Notes: generated by a model from the letters alone, not told the origin. Positions 10,255 through 21,669 are shown, counted from the stretch's first letter. The stretch: DNA of 64,000 nt from Asterias rubens (GCF_902459465.1 NC_047066.1:3472001-3536000); one strand, 5' to 3'. Program-made: numbers and translations.

Positions 10255-10623
10255 AATAATAATAATAATAACAATAACAATAACAATAACAATAACAACA
10301 ACAACAACAACAACAACAACAATAACAATAACAATAACAATAACAATAACAATAACAATAACAATAACAATAACAATAACAATAACAATAACAATAACAA
10401 TAACAATAACAATAACAATAACAATAACAATAACAATAACAATAACAATAACAATAACAATAACAATAACAATAACAATAACAATAACAATAACAATAAC
10501 AATAACAATAACAATAACAATAACAATAACAATAACAATAACAATAACAATAACAATAACAATAACAATAACAATAACAATAACAATAACAATAACAATA
10601 ACAATAACAATAATAACAATAAC

Positions 10624-10661
<38 letters not shown>

Positions 10662-10662
10662 A
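10255..10662. repeat. Expanded (AACAAT)n hexanucleotide array
   Basis: About 400 bp of AACAAT/AACAAC/AAT repeats directly abut the 3' end of the minus-strand retrotransposon at 10664. ORFs made of Ile-Thr, Leu or Tyr-Cys runs over it are artefacts of low complexity. Copy B lacks it completely; there TTAACTATA joins directly to AAGCGCACAAATCC at 34890. Confidence 0.95.
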
Positions 10663-10663
10663 A

Positions 10664-11856
10664 ACTTATAAAGCGCACAAATCCACAGAAGTGCTCATGG
10701 CGCTAAAATACAAACAATAGCATTACATTAATATACAATAACAACAACAAAAATTAAAATGTAAACCTAAGTTGAGAGAAATCTAGAACATGTGGTATAG
10801 AGTACAATAATACAAATGCTATATTTTAGAAAAAACGTCCTAAAAGGTAACAAAAATAACAATAATTAAACCATTGAATCAAATGCCTGTTTGAAAAGAT
10901 GTGATTTCAGTTGTTTTTTAAATTGGGTCAAAGAAACGGATGATTTTACTAGTGCAGGCAGTTTGTTCCATAGACGAGGGGCAGCATGTGAAAAAGATCG
11001 GTCTCCCCATGAATGTTTGGAAATGGGTTCAATAAGGAGGCTAGAATTATAAGACCTGAGTTTTCGAGGAGGATTGTATGAGCTGAGAAGATCATCAATA
11101 TATGCAGGGGCATTGTTGGTGAGCGATTTATACACGAAAAGCAAAAGTTTATGCTTAATCCTACTGCTTACCGGTAACCAGTGTAATTCTTTTCAAATCG
11201 GCGTTATATGGCAGGACTTTTTAGTTAAGGTAATAACACGAGCAGCATAGTTTTGAATACGCTGAAGACGCTCAATTTGAGTACAAGGAAGGCCATATAG
11301 AAGTGAATTGCACATATCCAGTCTAGAAACTACAACAGAGTGGACTATCTGCTCAGTTGCATTTTGTGTCAAATATTTCCTTACTTTGCCTATATTACGG
11401 ATATGAAATGTTGTAGAGCGTAAAATACTATATATGTGAACTAAGTGTCATGGAAGAGTCGAATATAACGCCAAGATTGCGAGCTTTTGTAACAGCGGTG
11501 ACTTCGGAGTCACCAATATTAATGTGGGGAATAGTCATTTTAGAAAGTTGTTGCCGTGAACCGAGTATAAGAAATTCTGTCTTGTGATCATTTAGTTTAA
11601 GGAAGTTGTCCTGCATCCAAACACGAATTTCAGAAACACATGATTCAATACGATTAATGCTCTCATCCGCAGAAATTTGTGATGGTTTAAAAGAGAAATA
11701 TAACTGAGTGTCATCACCATATACATGATAGTTCAGATTGTGTTTCATGATGATGCCATGTAAACTGTAAACCGAACCTGTCACAACTACCCCTTCTTGG
11801 AGTTTTATGAGTCGAGTTGTAACTTGAGTTTTAAACATGCAATTTAAACACTGCAA
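10664..11856 (-). pseudogene. Non-LTR retrotransposon 3' fragment, copy A
   Basis: On the minus strand the reverse-transcriptase C-terminal part is readable: NLNYHVYGDDTQLYFSF (active-site YGDD, about 11710-11745), WMQDNFLKLNDHKTEFLILG, and the thumb/3' end FSHAAPRLWNKLPALVKSS...FKKQLKSHLFKQAF (10866-11144). The frame is broken between 11144 and 11428 by small indels, and everything 5' of the catalytic block is missing or scrambled, as in a 5'-truncated CR1/L2-like insertion. The 3' untranslated part ends at GCGCACAAATCC plus simple repeats. Not functional. Confidence 0.85.
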
Positions 11857-11998
11857 ACTGCTGTGCAGAAGAAAATCACTTAAATGTTCAAACTATTGGG
11901 AAATGCACAGATTTTTATGTTGCTTTAAATACCTTGGATGGTGTGGTATTAAGTATTGGCCCCTTCAAGCATCCAAATGAAGTCAGTGGTGTTGCCAC

Positions 11999-12391
11999 TT
12001 AAAGAAACACATTGCCTTGGATCAGTCGAGTTGGTTTATAAAAAGCGTTTATAACTGTTTGTTATAAAATGCATATGGTTGGAAAGATCTTGTAAAAGTA
12101 GAATACAATGATCCACACAAACACGCCTCGAAATTGCACGGTTTTCCTTTTACCTCTTTGACTAACTCAGTCGGCCATTTATGGGAGACAATTGTTTGTC
12201 TCCCACAAATGGCCGACCGTCTTAGTTCCCAAAGTAAAATTAAAACCATGCAATTTCAAAGCATATTTGTGTGGATCATTGTATTCTACTATTAAAACAT
12301 CTTTCCAACCGTATGCATTTGATAACAAACGGTTATACACGCTTTTTATATAGACCAACTCATCCGATCCAAGGCAACGTGTTCCTTTAAA
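11999..12391. mobile_element. 390-bp fold-back MITE
   Basis: Near-palindromic over its full length: TTAAAGAAACACATTGCCTT at the left pairs with AAGGCAACGTGTTCCTTTAA at the right, and the arms meet at GGGAGACAATTGTTTGTCTCCC near 12180-12205. The copy in the B duplicate is at 36212-36602. Confidence 0.9.
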
Positions 12392-13050
12392 ATGTAAGAG
12401 CTTAGATTTAAGGGAAACAAATCAATAAACTCTGTGTAGCTAAAGGACTAAAATATTGCTAGACAATGTAGCTGCTCAGGAAGAAAAGGAACCACTTAAT
12501 GAAAGCTTCTTGATACAAAACAAACTACACCCAAGAAGAAAGATATTCACTTGGCAGGCAATTACAAATGTACCATACTTTTTATATCCTGCACCAAACG
12601 AGGTAGTAGAAAGTTATTGGGAAAATAATTGGCTTCAAAGAATTTTGTTTTTTTCACTCCATGCCAGTTTCAACTGCAAAACGCACTCAGAAACACTAAG
12701 CAGTATTGCAGATGACAAATATTTTTTTCCTGATAGTTTTGTACTAAACTAAAAATTTCATTCATATAAATAATTTCAACTCTATTTTACAATGTTCAAA
12801 CAGTCTAAAATAGAAAGAAATTGCATTTTAAACCCCACAGAGAGACAAATGCACATGCCTGAATTTCAATCTTGAAGGGGCACAGCAATTTTCCTCTGAT
12901 AAGGGGCACTCTATGAAGAATATGTAAAACTGTATTGAATTTTTGGTCAGGGCACCACAGCAAAAGAATAGGGCACCACAGCCATTGCTGTTGGTGCCGT
13001 GGGTTATTTTTGAGGCTTGACTGTACATGTATGAGCAGGAAGACACTCAT
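12392..13050. other. No gene recognised
   Basis: A 98-codon ORF at 12456-12752 has no recognisable motif; its copy-B counterpart ends differently (36667-36957), which argues against coding. A GGGGCAC-rich dispersed-repeat segment lies at 12870-13010. Confidence 0.4.
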
Positions 13051-13328
13051 GAAATGACTTTCATTTCATTTCATTTCATTTCATTTTATTTGCCAGCAAA
13101 CATGAAAAAACACAAACATGTGTTAAAAAATTGCACATCAAAGATTTACAAGAAAAAGCAATACAATGGTTATAAAAAGAGAACAGCTAAAAATATGCAA
13201 AAACACTAGCAAATTACTGAGAAACCTGGCCTGGCCGCGGGCAGATATAAGGAAATGAGACTTGAAGTAAAACAGTCTCAATTCAGACCAAGAAACAGTT
13301 AAACAATCTGTACAGTACATTATCATTG
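13051..13328. mobile_element. Retroelement 3'-tail-like segment with (TTTCA)n
   Basis: (TTTCA)n at 13058-13086 followed by a lysine-codon-like A-rich stretch resembles the simple-repeat 3' end of a LINE/SINE. Also present at 37268-37538 in copy B. Family not identified. Confidence 0.4.
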
Positions 13329-14755
13329 GTGATTTGATGTTTTAGTAATGTGTGTTTTGGTAAATTTTGTTTGAGATATTGAACACCTCTTTATTTTACT
13401 GCACCTTCAGTGAACACAAAGAGTATGTAGTTCACTGCAATCTAATGTAATTTAAAGCACCGATACTAACTTTAAAACCTTTTTAACTCAATGTTATAAA
13501 AAATAACTATGGGATAAACCTCTTAAAAAAAGATTTATGTAGACAAGAAATTGTGATTTGTAGTGGTGATTTGATGTTTTAGTAATGTGTATTTTGGTGA
13601 ATTCCGTTTGAGATATTGAACACCTCTTTATTTTACTGCACCTTTAGCGAACACAAAAAGTTTGTAGTTCACTGTAATCGAATGAGACTTAAAGCACCGG
13701 TACTAATTTTAAAAATCTTTTTAATTCAAAATTATATAAATTACTATATGGGAAAAAACTTAAAGAAAAAAAAAATACTGTAGATTGTGATATCTTTGCG
13801 GATTTGGTGATTTGACAGTTTAGTAATGTGCACTTTGGTGTATTTCATTTGAGATATTGAAGACCTCTTTATTTTACTGCACCTTCAGGGAACACAAAGA
13901 GTATGTAGTTCACTGCAATCGAATGTAATTTAAAGCACCGGTACTAATTTAAAAAATCTTTTTAATTCAATATAATATAAATTACTATGGGAAAACCACC
14001 CCCCCCCAAAAAAAAAAAAAAAAAAAAATAATAATAATAATAATAATAATAACAATAATACTGTAGATTGTGATTTGGTGATTTGGTGATTTGACATTTT
14101 AGTAATGTGCACTTTGGTGTATTTTATTTGAGATATTGAACACCTCTTTATTTAACTGCACCTTCAGCGAACACAAAGAGTATGTAGTTTACTGTAATCG
14201 AATGAGACTTAAAGCACCGGTACTAATTTTTAAAATCTTTTTAATTCAATATTATATAAATTACTATATGGGACAAAACTTAAAGAAAAAAAAAAAAACC
14301 TGTAGATTGTGATATTTTTGCGGATTTGGTGATTTGACATTTTAGTAATGTGCACTTTGGTGAGGTTCGTTTGAGATATTGAACACCTCTTTATTTTACT
14401 GCACCTTCAGCGAACACAAAGAGTATGTAGTTCACTGTAATCAATTGTGTATTAAAGCACCGGTACTAACTATAAAAACCTAAAAAAATAAAAATAAAAA
14501 AAAAACAATCATGTAGATTGTGGTTTTTCGGATTTGGTGATTTGACATTTTAGTAATGTGCACTTTGGTGTATTTCATTTGAGATAATGAACACCTCTTT
14601 ATTTAACTACATCTTCAGCGAACACAAAGAGTATGTAGTTCACTGTAATAGAACTTGATTTAAAGCACCGGTACTAATTTTGTTAAATCTTTTAAATTCA
14701 ATGTTATATAAAGCTACTATGGGATCAACCTTACACAAAATTAATGTTGATAAGA
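13329..14755. repeat. Satellite array, 210-280-bp unit, six copies
   Basis: The marker GAGATATTGAACACCTCTTT (or GAGATAATGAAC) recurs at about 13373, 13611, 13852, 14131, 14373 and 14581. Each unit carries AACACAAAGAGTATGTAGTT and AAAGCACCGGTACTAA and ends in an A-rich tract. Copy B has seven units (37539-39165). Confidence 0.92.
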
Positions 14756-14954
14756 TTTGGGTGATTTGTAGATTTGTAGATTCGTGTAGTTTTGCTGCAA
14801 TCTGTTTTGCATGCGTTTGTATTCACCGTGGAAGAAAAGATCTGTAATGCCTTACTAGATGTTAAAACTGGTTTTGTAAATGGTAATTTGTTCACCAGCT
14901 CCTATTTATCCATAATTGTTCTCATTTAAATTTGAATAATATTATTAACCAAAT

Positions 14955-15175
14955 GCAGTGAACGATTTCCCTTGTAGTATAGCAGAGCAAAATGCTACGA
15001 AAAATACATGAGTTGTAACTCCAAATTTATCATTTGCCACTCAGTATTAGTATTCAGTGTGCAGTGAGTGATTTCCCTTGTATAGCAGAGCAAAATGCTA
15101 CACAAAATGTATCAAGTGCTACTCAAAAATCACTTATTGCTACTCAATATTTGCATTCAGCGTGCACAAAATATG
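14955..15175. repeat. Direct repeat, about 105-bp unit, two copies
   Basis: TGCAGTGAACGATTTCCCTT... and TGCAGTGAGTGATTTCCCTT... both continue into TATAGCAGAGCAAAATGCTA. The same arrangement is near 39370-39575 in copy B. Confidence 0.75.
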
Positions 15176-16009
15176 CTCTGTCTAACGCTTTGCTAAGCAA
15201 AATTGCTGGATGAAATCGTTCCCTGGTGTGCTCAAAATCTGTTCACGGACTATAGATGATTTTTTTTTCCTGAACTATAATACTTTTTTGGTTGATTTAC
15301 GAAATACTATTATGGAAAAGACTTTTTTTTTTATACCTTTTACAGCAATTGCAATTGTAAACTTTATATAAACTTCATATGAAGTTAAGTTAGAGGGGAT
15401 GTCTTGTCATGTTCAAAGCTGACTTGTGGATGTATTAGGAATTATGATTTCTCATCCAGTTACTGAATGCACGCACCCTCCCTCCCTATCGTTATAAAGG
15501 GTGAGGTATCAAATGCGACAACTGGGTGGTGAGCTGAGAGTTCATAATTCCATACATCCTCAAGCCTGCCTTGATCATGATGTCAATATTTTACTACATG
15601 CTTCAATGGATCGCCTCGATCTTGTAGCCTGTAGTCGTTGTAGCCACAAACAGGAATACCCTTTGGACATTTTGTTAACCATCCCTATACTCAAGTACAC
15701 GTCCATTTTTGACTGCATGCTTTAATGGAGCCTCGTTCTTGCAGCCGTTGTATAACCCTTTATAGCAGTCTCAATTCAACGATGTGAAACTTTCAAATAA
15801 TTTCCAATTGCTGTACTTTTCCAACCATTGCTGGTGAATTACAGATTGGTGTTTAGTGTTTGTACTTTTGTGACAACTGCTTGAAAATTTAAACACACTA
15901 ATAGTAGTTATTTATGTTAATTTCTTAACTTTATTTACTGCACCTAATGAGCACAAAGAGTAGTTTAAAAAACTCTGCACAAAAATAACATGCTGGTAAA
16001 TCCTTATTA
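15176..16009. other. Duplicated intergenic DNA, no gene
   Basis: The 74-codon ORF at 15501-15725 has no recognised motif. TTTATAG at about 15761 is the empty site of the insertion found at 40156-40672 in copy B. Confidence 0.5.
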
Positions 16010-16320
16010 AAGGCAGTGGACACTATTGGTAATTACTCAAAATAATTATTAGCATAAAACCTTACTTGGTGACGAGAAATGTGGAGGGGTTGGTGGTATA
16101 AAACATTGTGAGAAAACGGCTCCCTCTGAAGAGACAACAAATTCGAGAAAGAAGTAATTTGTCCAGGAATTTGATTTTGAGACCTCAGAATTAGAATTAG
16201 ATTTTGTCAACTTCGTGTGTCAACTTCGTTTGTGCATATGTTGAGATACACCAAGCAAGTCACCAAGTAAGTGAGAAGAATGGTCTTTGACAACCCCTAA
16301 TAGTGTCCAGTGTCTTTAAA
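16010..16320 (+). mobile_element. MITE, GGCAGTGGACACTATTGGTA family, internally deleted
   Basis: Begins AAAGGCAGTGGACACTATTG and ends AATAGTGTCCAGTGTCTTTA (terminal inverted repeats). Compared with copy B (40919-41295) about 90 bases are missing between two CAACTTCGT words, a microhomology deletion. Other family members: 28258-29085, 32083-32440, 46593-46985, 51735-51885 and 60161-60545. Confidence 0.9.
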
Positions 16321-16559
16321 TGCTCTGCAAGGTAAATAATTTGTTTCTAAGAATAAATGTTGGGACTTAACTTAGTACAGAACAAATCAAGCTAATTTTA
16401 AGACGGCTTAAAAAAAAAAACCATTATTTTCCCAGTAACAGCAAATTTCTTTGTGCCCCCTTTTTTAGGAATCTTCATTATCAATCAAACATTAACTGAA
16501 CATTGAAGTCTGTAACTAACATTCAATCTTTTAGAACTCAGATTAATCTGGTATTGTAG

Positions 16560-16870
16560 GTCCAATGAATACCAGGCCTGGAATTACACGCAGCCTACAG
16601 AGGCCATGACCTCCGTTGCCCCTGGTCTTGGCCTTGGTGCCCCTTCAAAAGTTTCCCACTGACTTAAAACAAATTCCAATGGAAGTGCCCTTTTCTAAAT
16701 GAAAATTGCCTTATCCTTTCTAAGATGAAATTCCAGGCTTGAACAGTTTACCATTAGTGCAGTCTCATCAGCCAGAATCAAATTAATTTTGTTGTTTGTA
16801 ATTCAGGCTATTTCACAGCCACCGTGTAATGAAATAAAATAATCAGCTCATACCAGTCATGTTAATCTTT
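16560..16870 (+). mobile_element. hAT-like MITE with CCAGGCCTGGAATT ends
   Basis: CCAGGCCTGGAATTACACGC (16573) and AAATTCCAGGCTTGA (about 16740) form the termini; the interior has GGCCTTGGTGCCCCTTCAAA. Same segment at 41530-41840 (copy B) and inverted at 26925-27260. The flanking homology to 16870 is shared by all three copies, so the repeat unit is larger than the TIR pair. Confidence 0.75.
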
Positions 16871-16984
16871 CTTGTCGAACTGCCTGATACTTTCAAGTGT
16901 ACTGAGTCAACATTATTCCTTGGTTCTTTCAGTGGGCCTGTGGACAAGTCGTTCCCAATCTCTCCTCGGTTCTCGCGACACTAG

Positions 16985-17020
16985 AGATTGTCTCGCGAGA
17001 CCAGCAGCTTCGCGCGAGAG
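16985..17020. promoter_or_regulatory. TCTCGCGAGA palindrome cluster
   Basis: Perfect TCTCGCGAGA at 16991-17000, flanked by TTCTCGCGACA and CGCGCGAGAGC. In vertebrates this motif marks housekeeping promoters. It is preserved in copy B at 41971-41980 (inside methyltransferase intron 1). Promoter activity here is inference. Confidence 0.3.
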
Positions 17021-17216
17021 CAGTGTTCTCGTGGGAGCAGTATTTGATCGCGAAACCTGAATCATTACGCCACCGCCACGACTCAACTATATCACCGCTA
17101 CAGACCACAAGTCTAGTCTTTAAGTGTTTCTTCTTCCACACTATCTTAACTCCACCAGCAGCAATCAAGACTTAAGCTGTGTTCCCATTGGACTTTCTTT
17201 TGTAAAGTACCAGCCG

Positions 17217-17385
17217 CCGATTTCACCAAACTGTTGCTAACTTAGGATTTATCTTAGGACTTAGGACGAGTAAAGTTCTGTATCCAAAGGCGTAGGACGC
17301 ATTGAACCCATCCTAAGTTAGGACGGGTTACTTGTTCTAACTCGAGATAGGATTAATCCTGGCGTTACGTGAAATCGGTTGCAGG
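17217..17385. mobile_element. Fold-back MITE, GATTTCACCAAACT...AGTGAAATCGG type
   Basis: Arms contain CTAACTTAGGATTTATC / GATAGGATTAATCCTGGCG and pair imperfectly. The copy-B counterpart is 42206-42376, and a third member is at 23008-23140. Confidence 0.75.
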
Positions 17386-17904
17386 ACTTTTCTGTAGAAT
17401 GACAAAATCAAATCCAATGGGGACGCAAGGTAAACTGCTCTCCCTGTCAACTTAATGCAACAGTAAAAATAGGTCGAAAGAGGTAGCCACAGTTACTTTA
17501 CAGGGCTGCCAACAAAAGTATTGGGCTGATTACTTTTAGAAACTATGCTCCACGGGGGAGCCTTATATAGTTTCTAGAAGTAGGGGCTGGTTAGCCCTGG
17601 AGAGGAGTCCAACCTGGGCTAGGGGCTGGTATGCTTTAGTAGTGTGGGCGACCAGAACACAGAAAAGAGTACTGCGTTTGATGTCTTTAAAGTCCTGGAA
17701 AGCATAACCCATTAATATAGTTGCATTATTGAAACCCCCTACGGACGGCCGTTGGGAGGAGGAAAACGTTATCGCAACTTAACTCATTAACGAAAGAACC
17801 TATATGACAATGGCATTTGAACCATTGTCATGCAGTGCGTACATCTTCAATCATTTGAAGGCTGCACTTTACAAGGAAGAAGAAGAAGAAGCAGAAGTCA
17901 TGTT
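17386..17904. other. Duplicated intron-like DNA, no gene
   Basis: Contains a short hairpin ATGACAATGG...CCATTGTCAT at 17802-17832 and a GAAGAA tract. No coding signal. Confidence 0.5.
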
Positions 17905-17959
17905 ACGTTAGCCCTAGTTCACCTTGTTGAGCTGTTAATGGCTCCGCTTTTAACATCGG

Positions 17960-19651
17960 CAGGCCTCGACCTCTGCAGCGGCCACCAGCAGCCATTGCCG
18001 TGATGCCCCAGCGAACTGCCGTGAAGCCCTTTTAAAAATCACGTACCTTACGACCACTTGGCCGTCGTGCCCTTTTTCATTGATTCCATAACATTATTTA
18101 TTCAAAAATGTTATTTAATGTTAACATTGTGACCCATTTAATTTATATGGAGGTAAAATTCGAAACGTACGATCCCGCACACTAGTTTTCACAATGCTGA
18201 TTCTGTGCACTAAAAAATGTGTCGAGAACGTGGCATGGTGGTAACCATATCAAACTTAGGCCGTGTCCGAAACGACGACTTCGGCTACAGCTACGTCTAG
18301 ATCAGCGCGTCTACCAGTGTTGAAGAATAGGCAGACGCGCGCGATCTAGCCGTAGCTGTAGCCGAAGTCGCCGTTTCGGAATCGGACACGGCCTTAGTTG
18401 AGCTGTTTACTACTAAAAACGAAGCACCAGACTACTCCAATGTATATACTCGCCACAAGTCCCTACACTAAATTACGCATTTTCGCACTGATTTGTCTAT
18501 CAAGATATGTATTTGTAGCGGATGGGGCGGGGGAGGCGCGCGGCCGGGGACTGGATACAGTCTATGTTTTTCCACTGGCTATTTCGCTGGTGTCCAAGGC
18601 TTGTACTGGATTAATGTTTGTGACCCACCACTACCAGTGATCTGCCTGCCTTGCGACTTTGTTTTTCATTGCCAAACACATGTTTGTGTACACACAACAA
18701 GCGTGGAGTTGTACAACATCAAAATCGGACTAAATGGAGGTAACGGCAGAGCCCTAATTTGGAAATCATCATACTCCATCAAGTTCATTATTGATCAGCA
18801 TGCCATCCCACAAAAGATGCAAAAATAAGCAGGAAGGCGAAAGGGCTGGAGTGGTGGCAGCAAAGTGCCAACTTTAGAAGCATTTTTTAATTAGGTGTGT
18901 TTGTTTACATTTTTATAGTATTTATTTAGCGCAGTCTAGCGTGGCAGGCAAAATACAACTTACAAGTTTAGCTAAATGCTAGGCCAATTATTTTGTGCTA
19001 AGGGGGTTCGTTTTTAATTTTCATAATCATATTTATATAATAGAAAAAAAAATAAAAAAAATCCAAATCATCGGATTTAGCTGAGCCTCCGGGTTGTTGG
19101 TGGGTTTTTGGCGTGGGCTGGATGGGTGGGGCTCGTTTATCGCGCAGAGTTGGGGTAGTGGTGAGCCAGAGACTAATTGATCTTTTTTTCTTCAGATTGG
19201 CATGCAGAGAACTAATTTTCTTAATATTTTTTTCTGTATGATTTTTTTTAACAATTCTTTGTTCTGGAGCAATGATTTGTTTTCAGATGAGCAGAAGGGA
19301 GTTTAATTAAGGGGAGGGGGTAAGGGGTAAAATGGGGCAAGTTAATTACTGGGGTAATCGTTTGCAATTCGAGTGTTGCAAAAAAACTGTAAATAATTCA
19401 GAAACAAATATTGTTAAACTTTTATTTAATTTCAGTTGCATCGCATGTAAACAGCGACAATGAAATAAACATGGGTTGGAAAGTTGACCACCATCTTGAA
19501 ATCAGTGGAAAGTATATTAACATAATCATCAACAAATAAAGGTTTGAAAATGGCCTTGGTGCCCTTTCAGTTGGCCTTGGTGCCCCTTTCTTTTTTAGAG
19601 CTTTTGAGGCCAAGTGGCCTTGCCCCTCTGAAGCTATAAGGTTGAGGCCTG
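17960..19651. mobile_element. 1.7-kb hAT-like non-autonomous transposon
   Basis: Ends CAGGCCTCGACCT and AGGTTGAGGCCTG (inverted, 12 of 13), flanked by CATCGG at 17954-17959 and 19652-19657. Copy B shows the empty site (CATCGG once, near 42950). hAT elements normally make 8-bp duplications, so the 6-bp repeat is a degraded or atypical one. The interior has no transposase; short ORFs at 18398-18828 show no motif. It carries a nested palindrome (18259-18393). Confidence 0.8.
18259..18393. mobile_element. Palindromic MITE, GGCCGTGTCCGAAACG ends
   Basis: GGCCGTGTCCGAAACGACGA and its reverse complement bound a 135-bp near-perfect palindrome with CTACAGCTACGTCTAGATC arms. An opposite-orientation copy sits at 44585-44712 just outside copy B. 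Confidence 0.88.
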
Positions 19652-19874
19652 CATCGGTGTCATCACTGTCACCATTGACAGTGATGAGACCGATGTTAAA
19701 AGCGGAGCCATTAACAGCCCAACAAGGTGGGCTATGTTAGCCCCACTTGTATGGGCAAGGCTAGCTGAATCCAGCTAGCCTTGGCTGCATTTATACTATA
19801 TAAACAATAAAATAACAAACAAAGCTAAAAAAATATGCATGATGAAAAGATTAGAAATAGGATAAGGAACTCAC

Positions 19875-20317
19875 CCGATTCGTTTGTCATCTGCTTTTGC
19901 CTTTTCGTAAGTGATCTTGTTTCCCAAAACTTCCTTTTCTTCATCTTCGGAATCAAAATCAGAGAGTCGCTGCAATCGGTGATTATCATCCGACCGTCGT
20001 CTAAGGTCTGACCTTCCTGACACTGACAGCTCCCCGGAGAGCGGTCCGAACACCCCGCCGTCACGGCCGCCTCCTGACGCCGTCAGTGACGGCGGCTCCG
20101 TTTCGGACTTTTTCTTCTTGGTCGACTCGTTCGTTTCTTCACAATTCGTCTGTCTTTGACGAACCTCCCTCGCAAGATTAAGCGTCGTGGTTGCTACACG
20201 TCTAGCTGTCGACTTGTAAACCACAGTTTGAGTCAGAACACATGGTTTATTGAACGTGGAAATTGTCACTAGAAAGCGCATGCTGTTTCGCATGCTGTTT
20301 CGCATGGGCGCCGCCAT
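19875..20317 (-). pseudogene. Orphan first exon of MRM3-like gene, copy A
   Basis: Reads MAAPMRNSMRNSMRFLVTIS..., a basic, hydroxyl-rich mitochondrial-targeting-like start, then a Glu/Lys/Arg-rich stretch ending ...KADDKRIG and a consensus GTGAGT donor at 19874-19869. It is 18 nt longer than copy B exon 1 (a 12-nt CATGCTGTTTCG duplication and a 6-nt insertion), both in frame. On the minus strand the next exons should lie below 19875, but none are there; exons 2-4 lie at 23-26 kb, on the wrong side. So it cannot make the enzyme by normal cis-splicing. It could splice to something outside the window, or be inert. Confidence 0.75.
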
Positions 20318-20390
20318 GTTGGAACTAAAATACTGCGACAGAATAGACAATGAGGGCGCTATTTCAATTTGCCGAGGTTGGGAAAAAAAA

Positions 20391-20422
20391 CACAGACATA
20401 AAGAACCTTCTTTATGTCTGTG
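20391..20422. promoter_or_regulatory. Perfect 15-bp hairpin upstream of exon 1 (copy A)
   Basis: CACAGACATAAAGAA, two bases, then its exact complement. It lies 74 bp upstream of the exon 1 ATG in the probable 5' UTR or core promoter, and is identical in copy B at 43801-43832. A role in promoter or mRNA structure is inference. Confidence 0.5.
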
Positions 20423-20699
20423 AAAAAAACTATCGAAAGGCATACTTGCAAATCAAACACAGATCTCTATTACTGTTTGTAAAAATTTCAAAGTTTGCAA
20501 AAATTGTGATTTTGGTAACATTCGGCCGTCCATGCCAACCAAGACCAGTCTGGTTCCCTGACCAAAGATTCCTTGCCGTCTCTTGTTAAAAATCTTAGGT
20601 CAGGTATCACCCACGGTTAAAAATAGAGCATGACGCAACTTGTCAGGGTCGGGGGTCATCTCGAGGGAAACCATGTCTGCACGTACTACTAGCGATAAC

Positions 20700-20740
20700 G
20701 TAACCCTCCTCCCAACGGCCGCCAGGCCGGAGGGTTACGA
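20700..20740. repeat. GTAACCCTCC palindrome
   Basis: CGTAACCCTCC...GGAGGGTTACG around a GGCCGCC loop, within copy A. Also in copy B (about 43970-44010), with related hairpins at 63150-63190. Confidence 0.6.
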
Positions 20741-21180
20741 GATTATTTTGATCGTCAATTAATGACAATCTGGTTCAACACGTATAATGTCGACAGCTAG
20801 TCACCAGATTTTGCCCCATTTTCACCACTTTTAAAAATCATGAAACTTAATCCTCAATCAATGTCTAATGAACACTCAAGTCAGAACGCCTTTGAAAAAA
20901 AATATTTTTGAAGAAAAAGGACAAAAACTTACCAGATCCCGGAGCGATTTCCCAGGTTTATATATTTTGAACTTGTCGCATCGCTTTGCAAACGCTTTAT
21001 TTAGACAGAACGCCTGCATTTGCAATAACTGGCATAAAAACTCTGGATCTACGGCCGACTTGACTGACATTACGAGTCCGTACCGAACATCAACGATACT
21101 GTCCGAATGTTGACGACAACACGTTCGGAACATTTCGGAATTCCTCCTCTTTGGTCACGTGATTTTGGGTGATACCGGTC

Positions 21181-21669
21181 TGGCGGTTTCAACTTTCCGC
21201 TGTGTTCAGTTTTCCGAATGACCAAATACGGTAGCATTACGTCATGCGATGCCTGCGCACAGCAAGTGAAAGTAGTCCATTTTTAGTGCCGTATTGAGTC
21301 ATCCATTACCCTCCGGTAGCTGATCATGCCGGCGTCCACGAGTCGAGTACAACTAGCGGCAAACGCGTGGATCGTATGAGTTGTTTTTTTATGCAAGCAG
21401 AGTGTGACCTGCCTAAAGTTGTACCCATGAATACATGTAATGATGGGGCAAGAGATTATGTGACTACACAGAAAAGAATCGTAATATAAACAATTTGGGG
21501 GTCACTGCTGAGAGAACTACAGTACCCGCCAGGGTACTCGCGGCGGTATCTGACAGGTCACCCGGAAAACTGAACACGCCGGAAAGCTAAAACCGTTCGA
21601 ACAACGTGTTGATATGTCCGACTACTTCACCCGGAAAACTGAACACGGCGGAAGACTGAAACCGCCACA
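21181..21669. mobile_element. 489-bp TIR element inserted in copy A
   Basis: TCTGGCGGTTTCAACTTTCC...TTTTCCG at the left mirrors CGGAAAACTGAACACGGCGG...ACCGCCACA at the right. CCGG flanks both ends (21177-21180, 21670-21673). Copy B shows the uninterrupted site ATACCGGACCCTAAA at about 44465. A second CGGAAAACTGAACACGCCGG arm at about 21562 shows partial internal duplication. Confidence 0.85.

Noticed and set aside
10118-10720. Long ORFs of Ile-Thr, Leu or Tyr-Cys repeats
   Set aside because: Pure translation of the (AACAAT)n microsatellite; present in three frames and absent from copy B.
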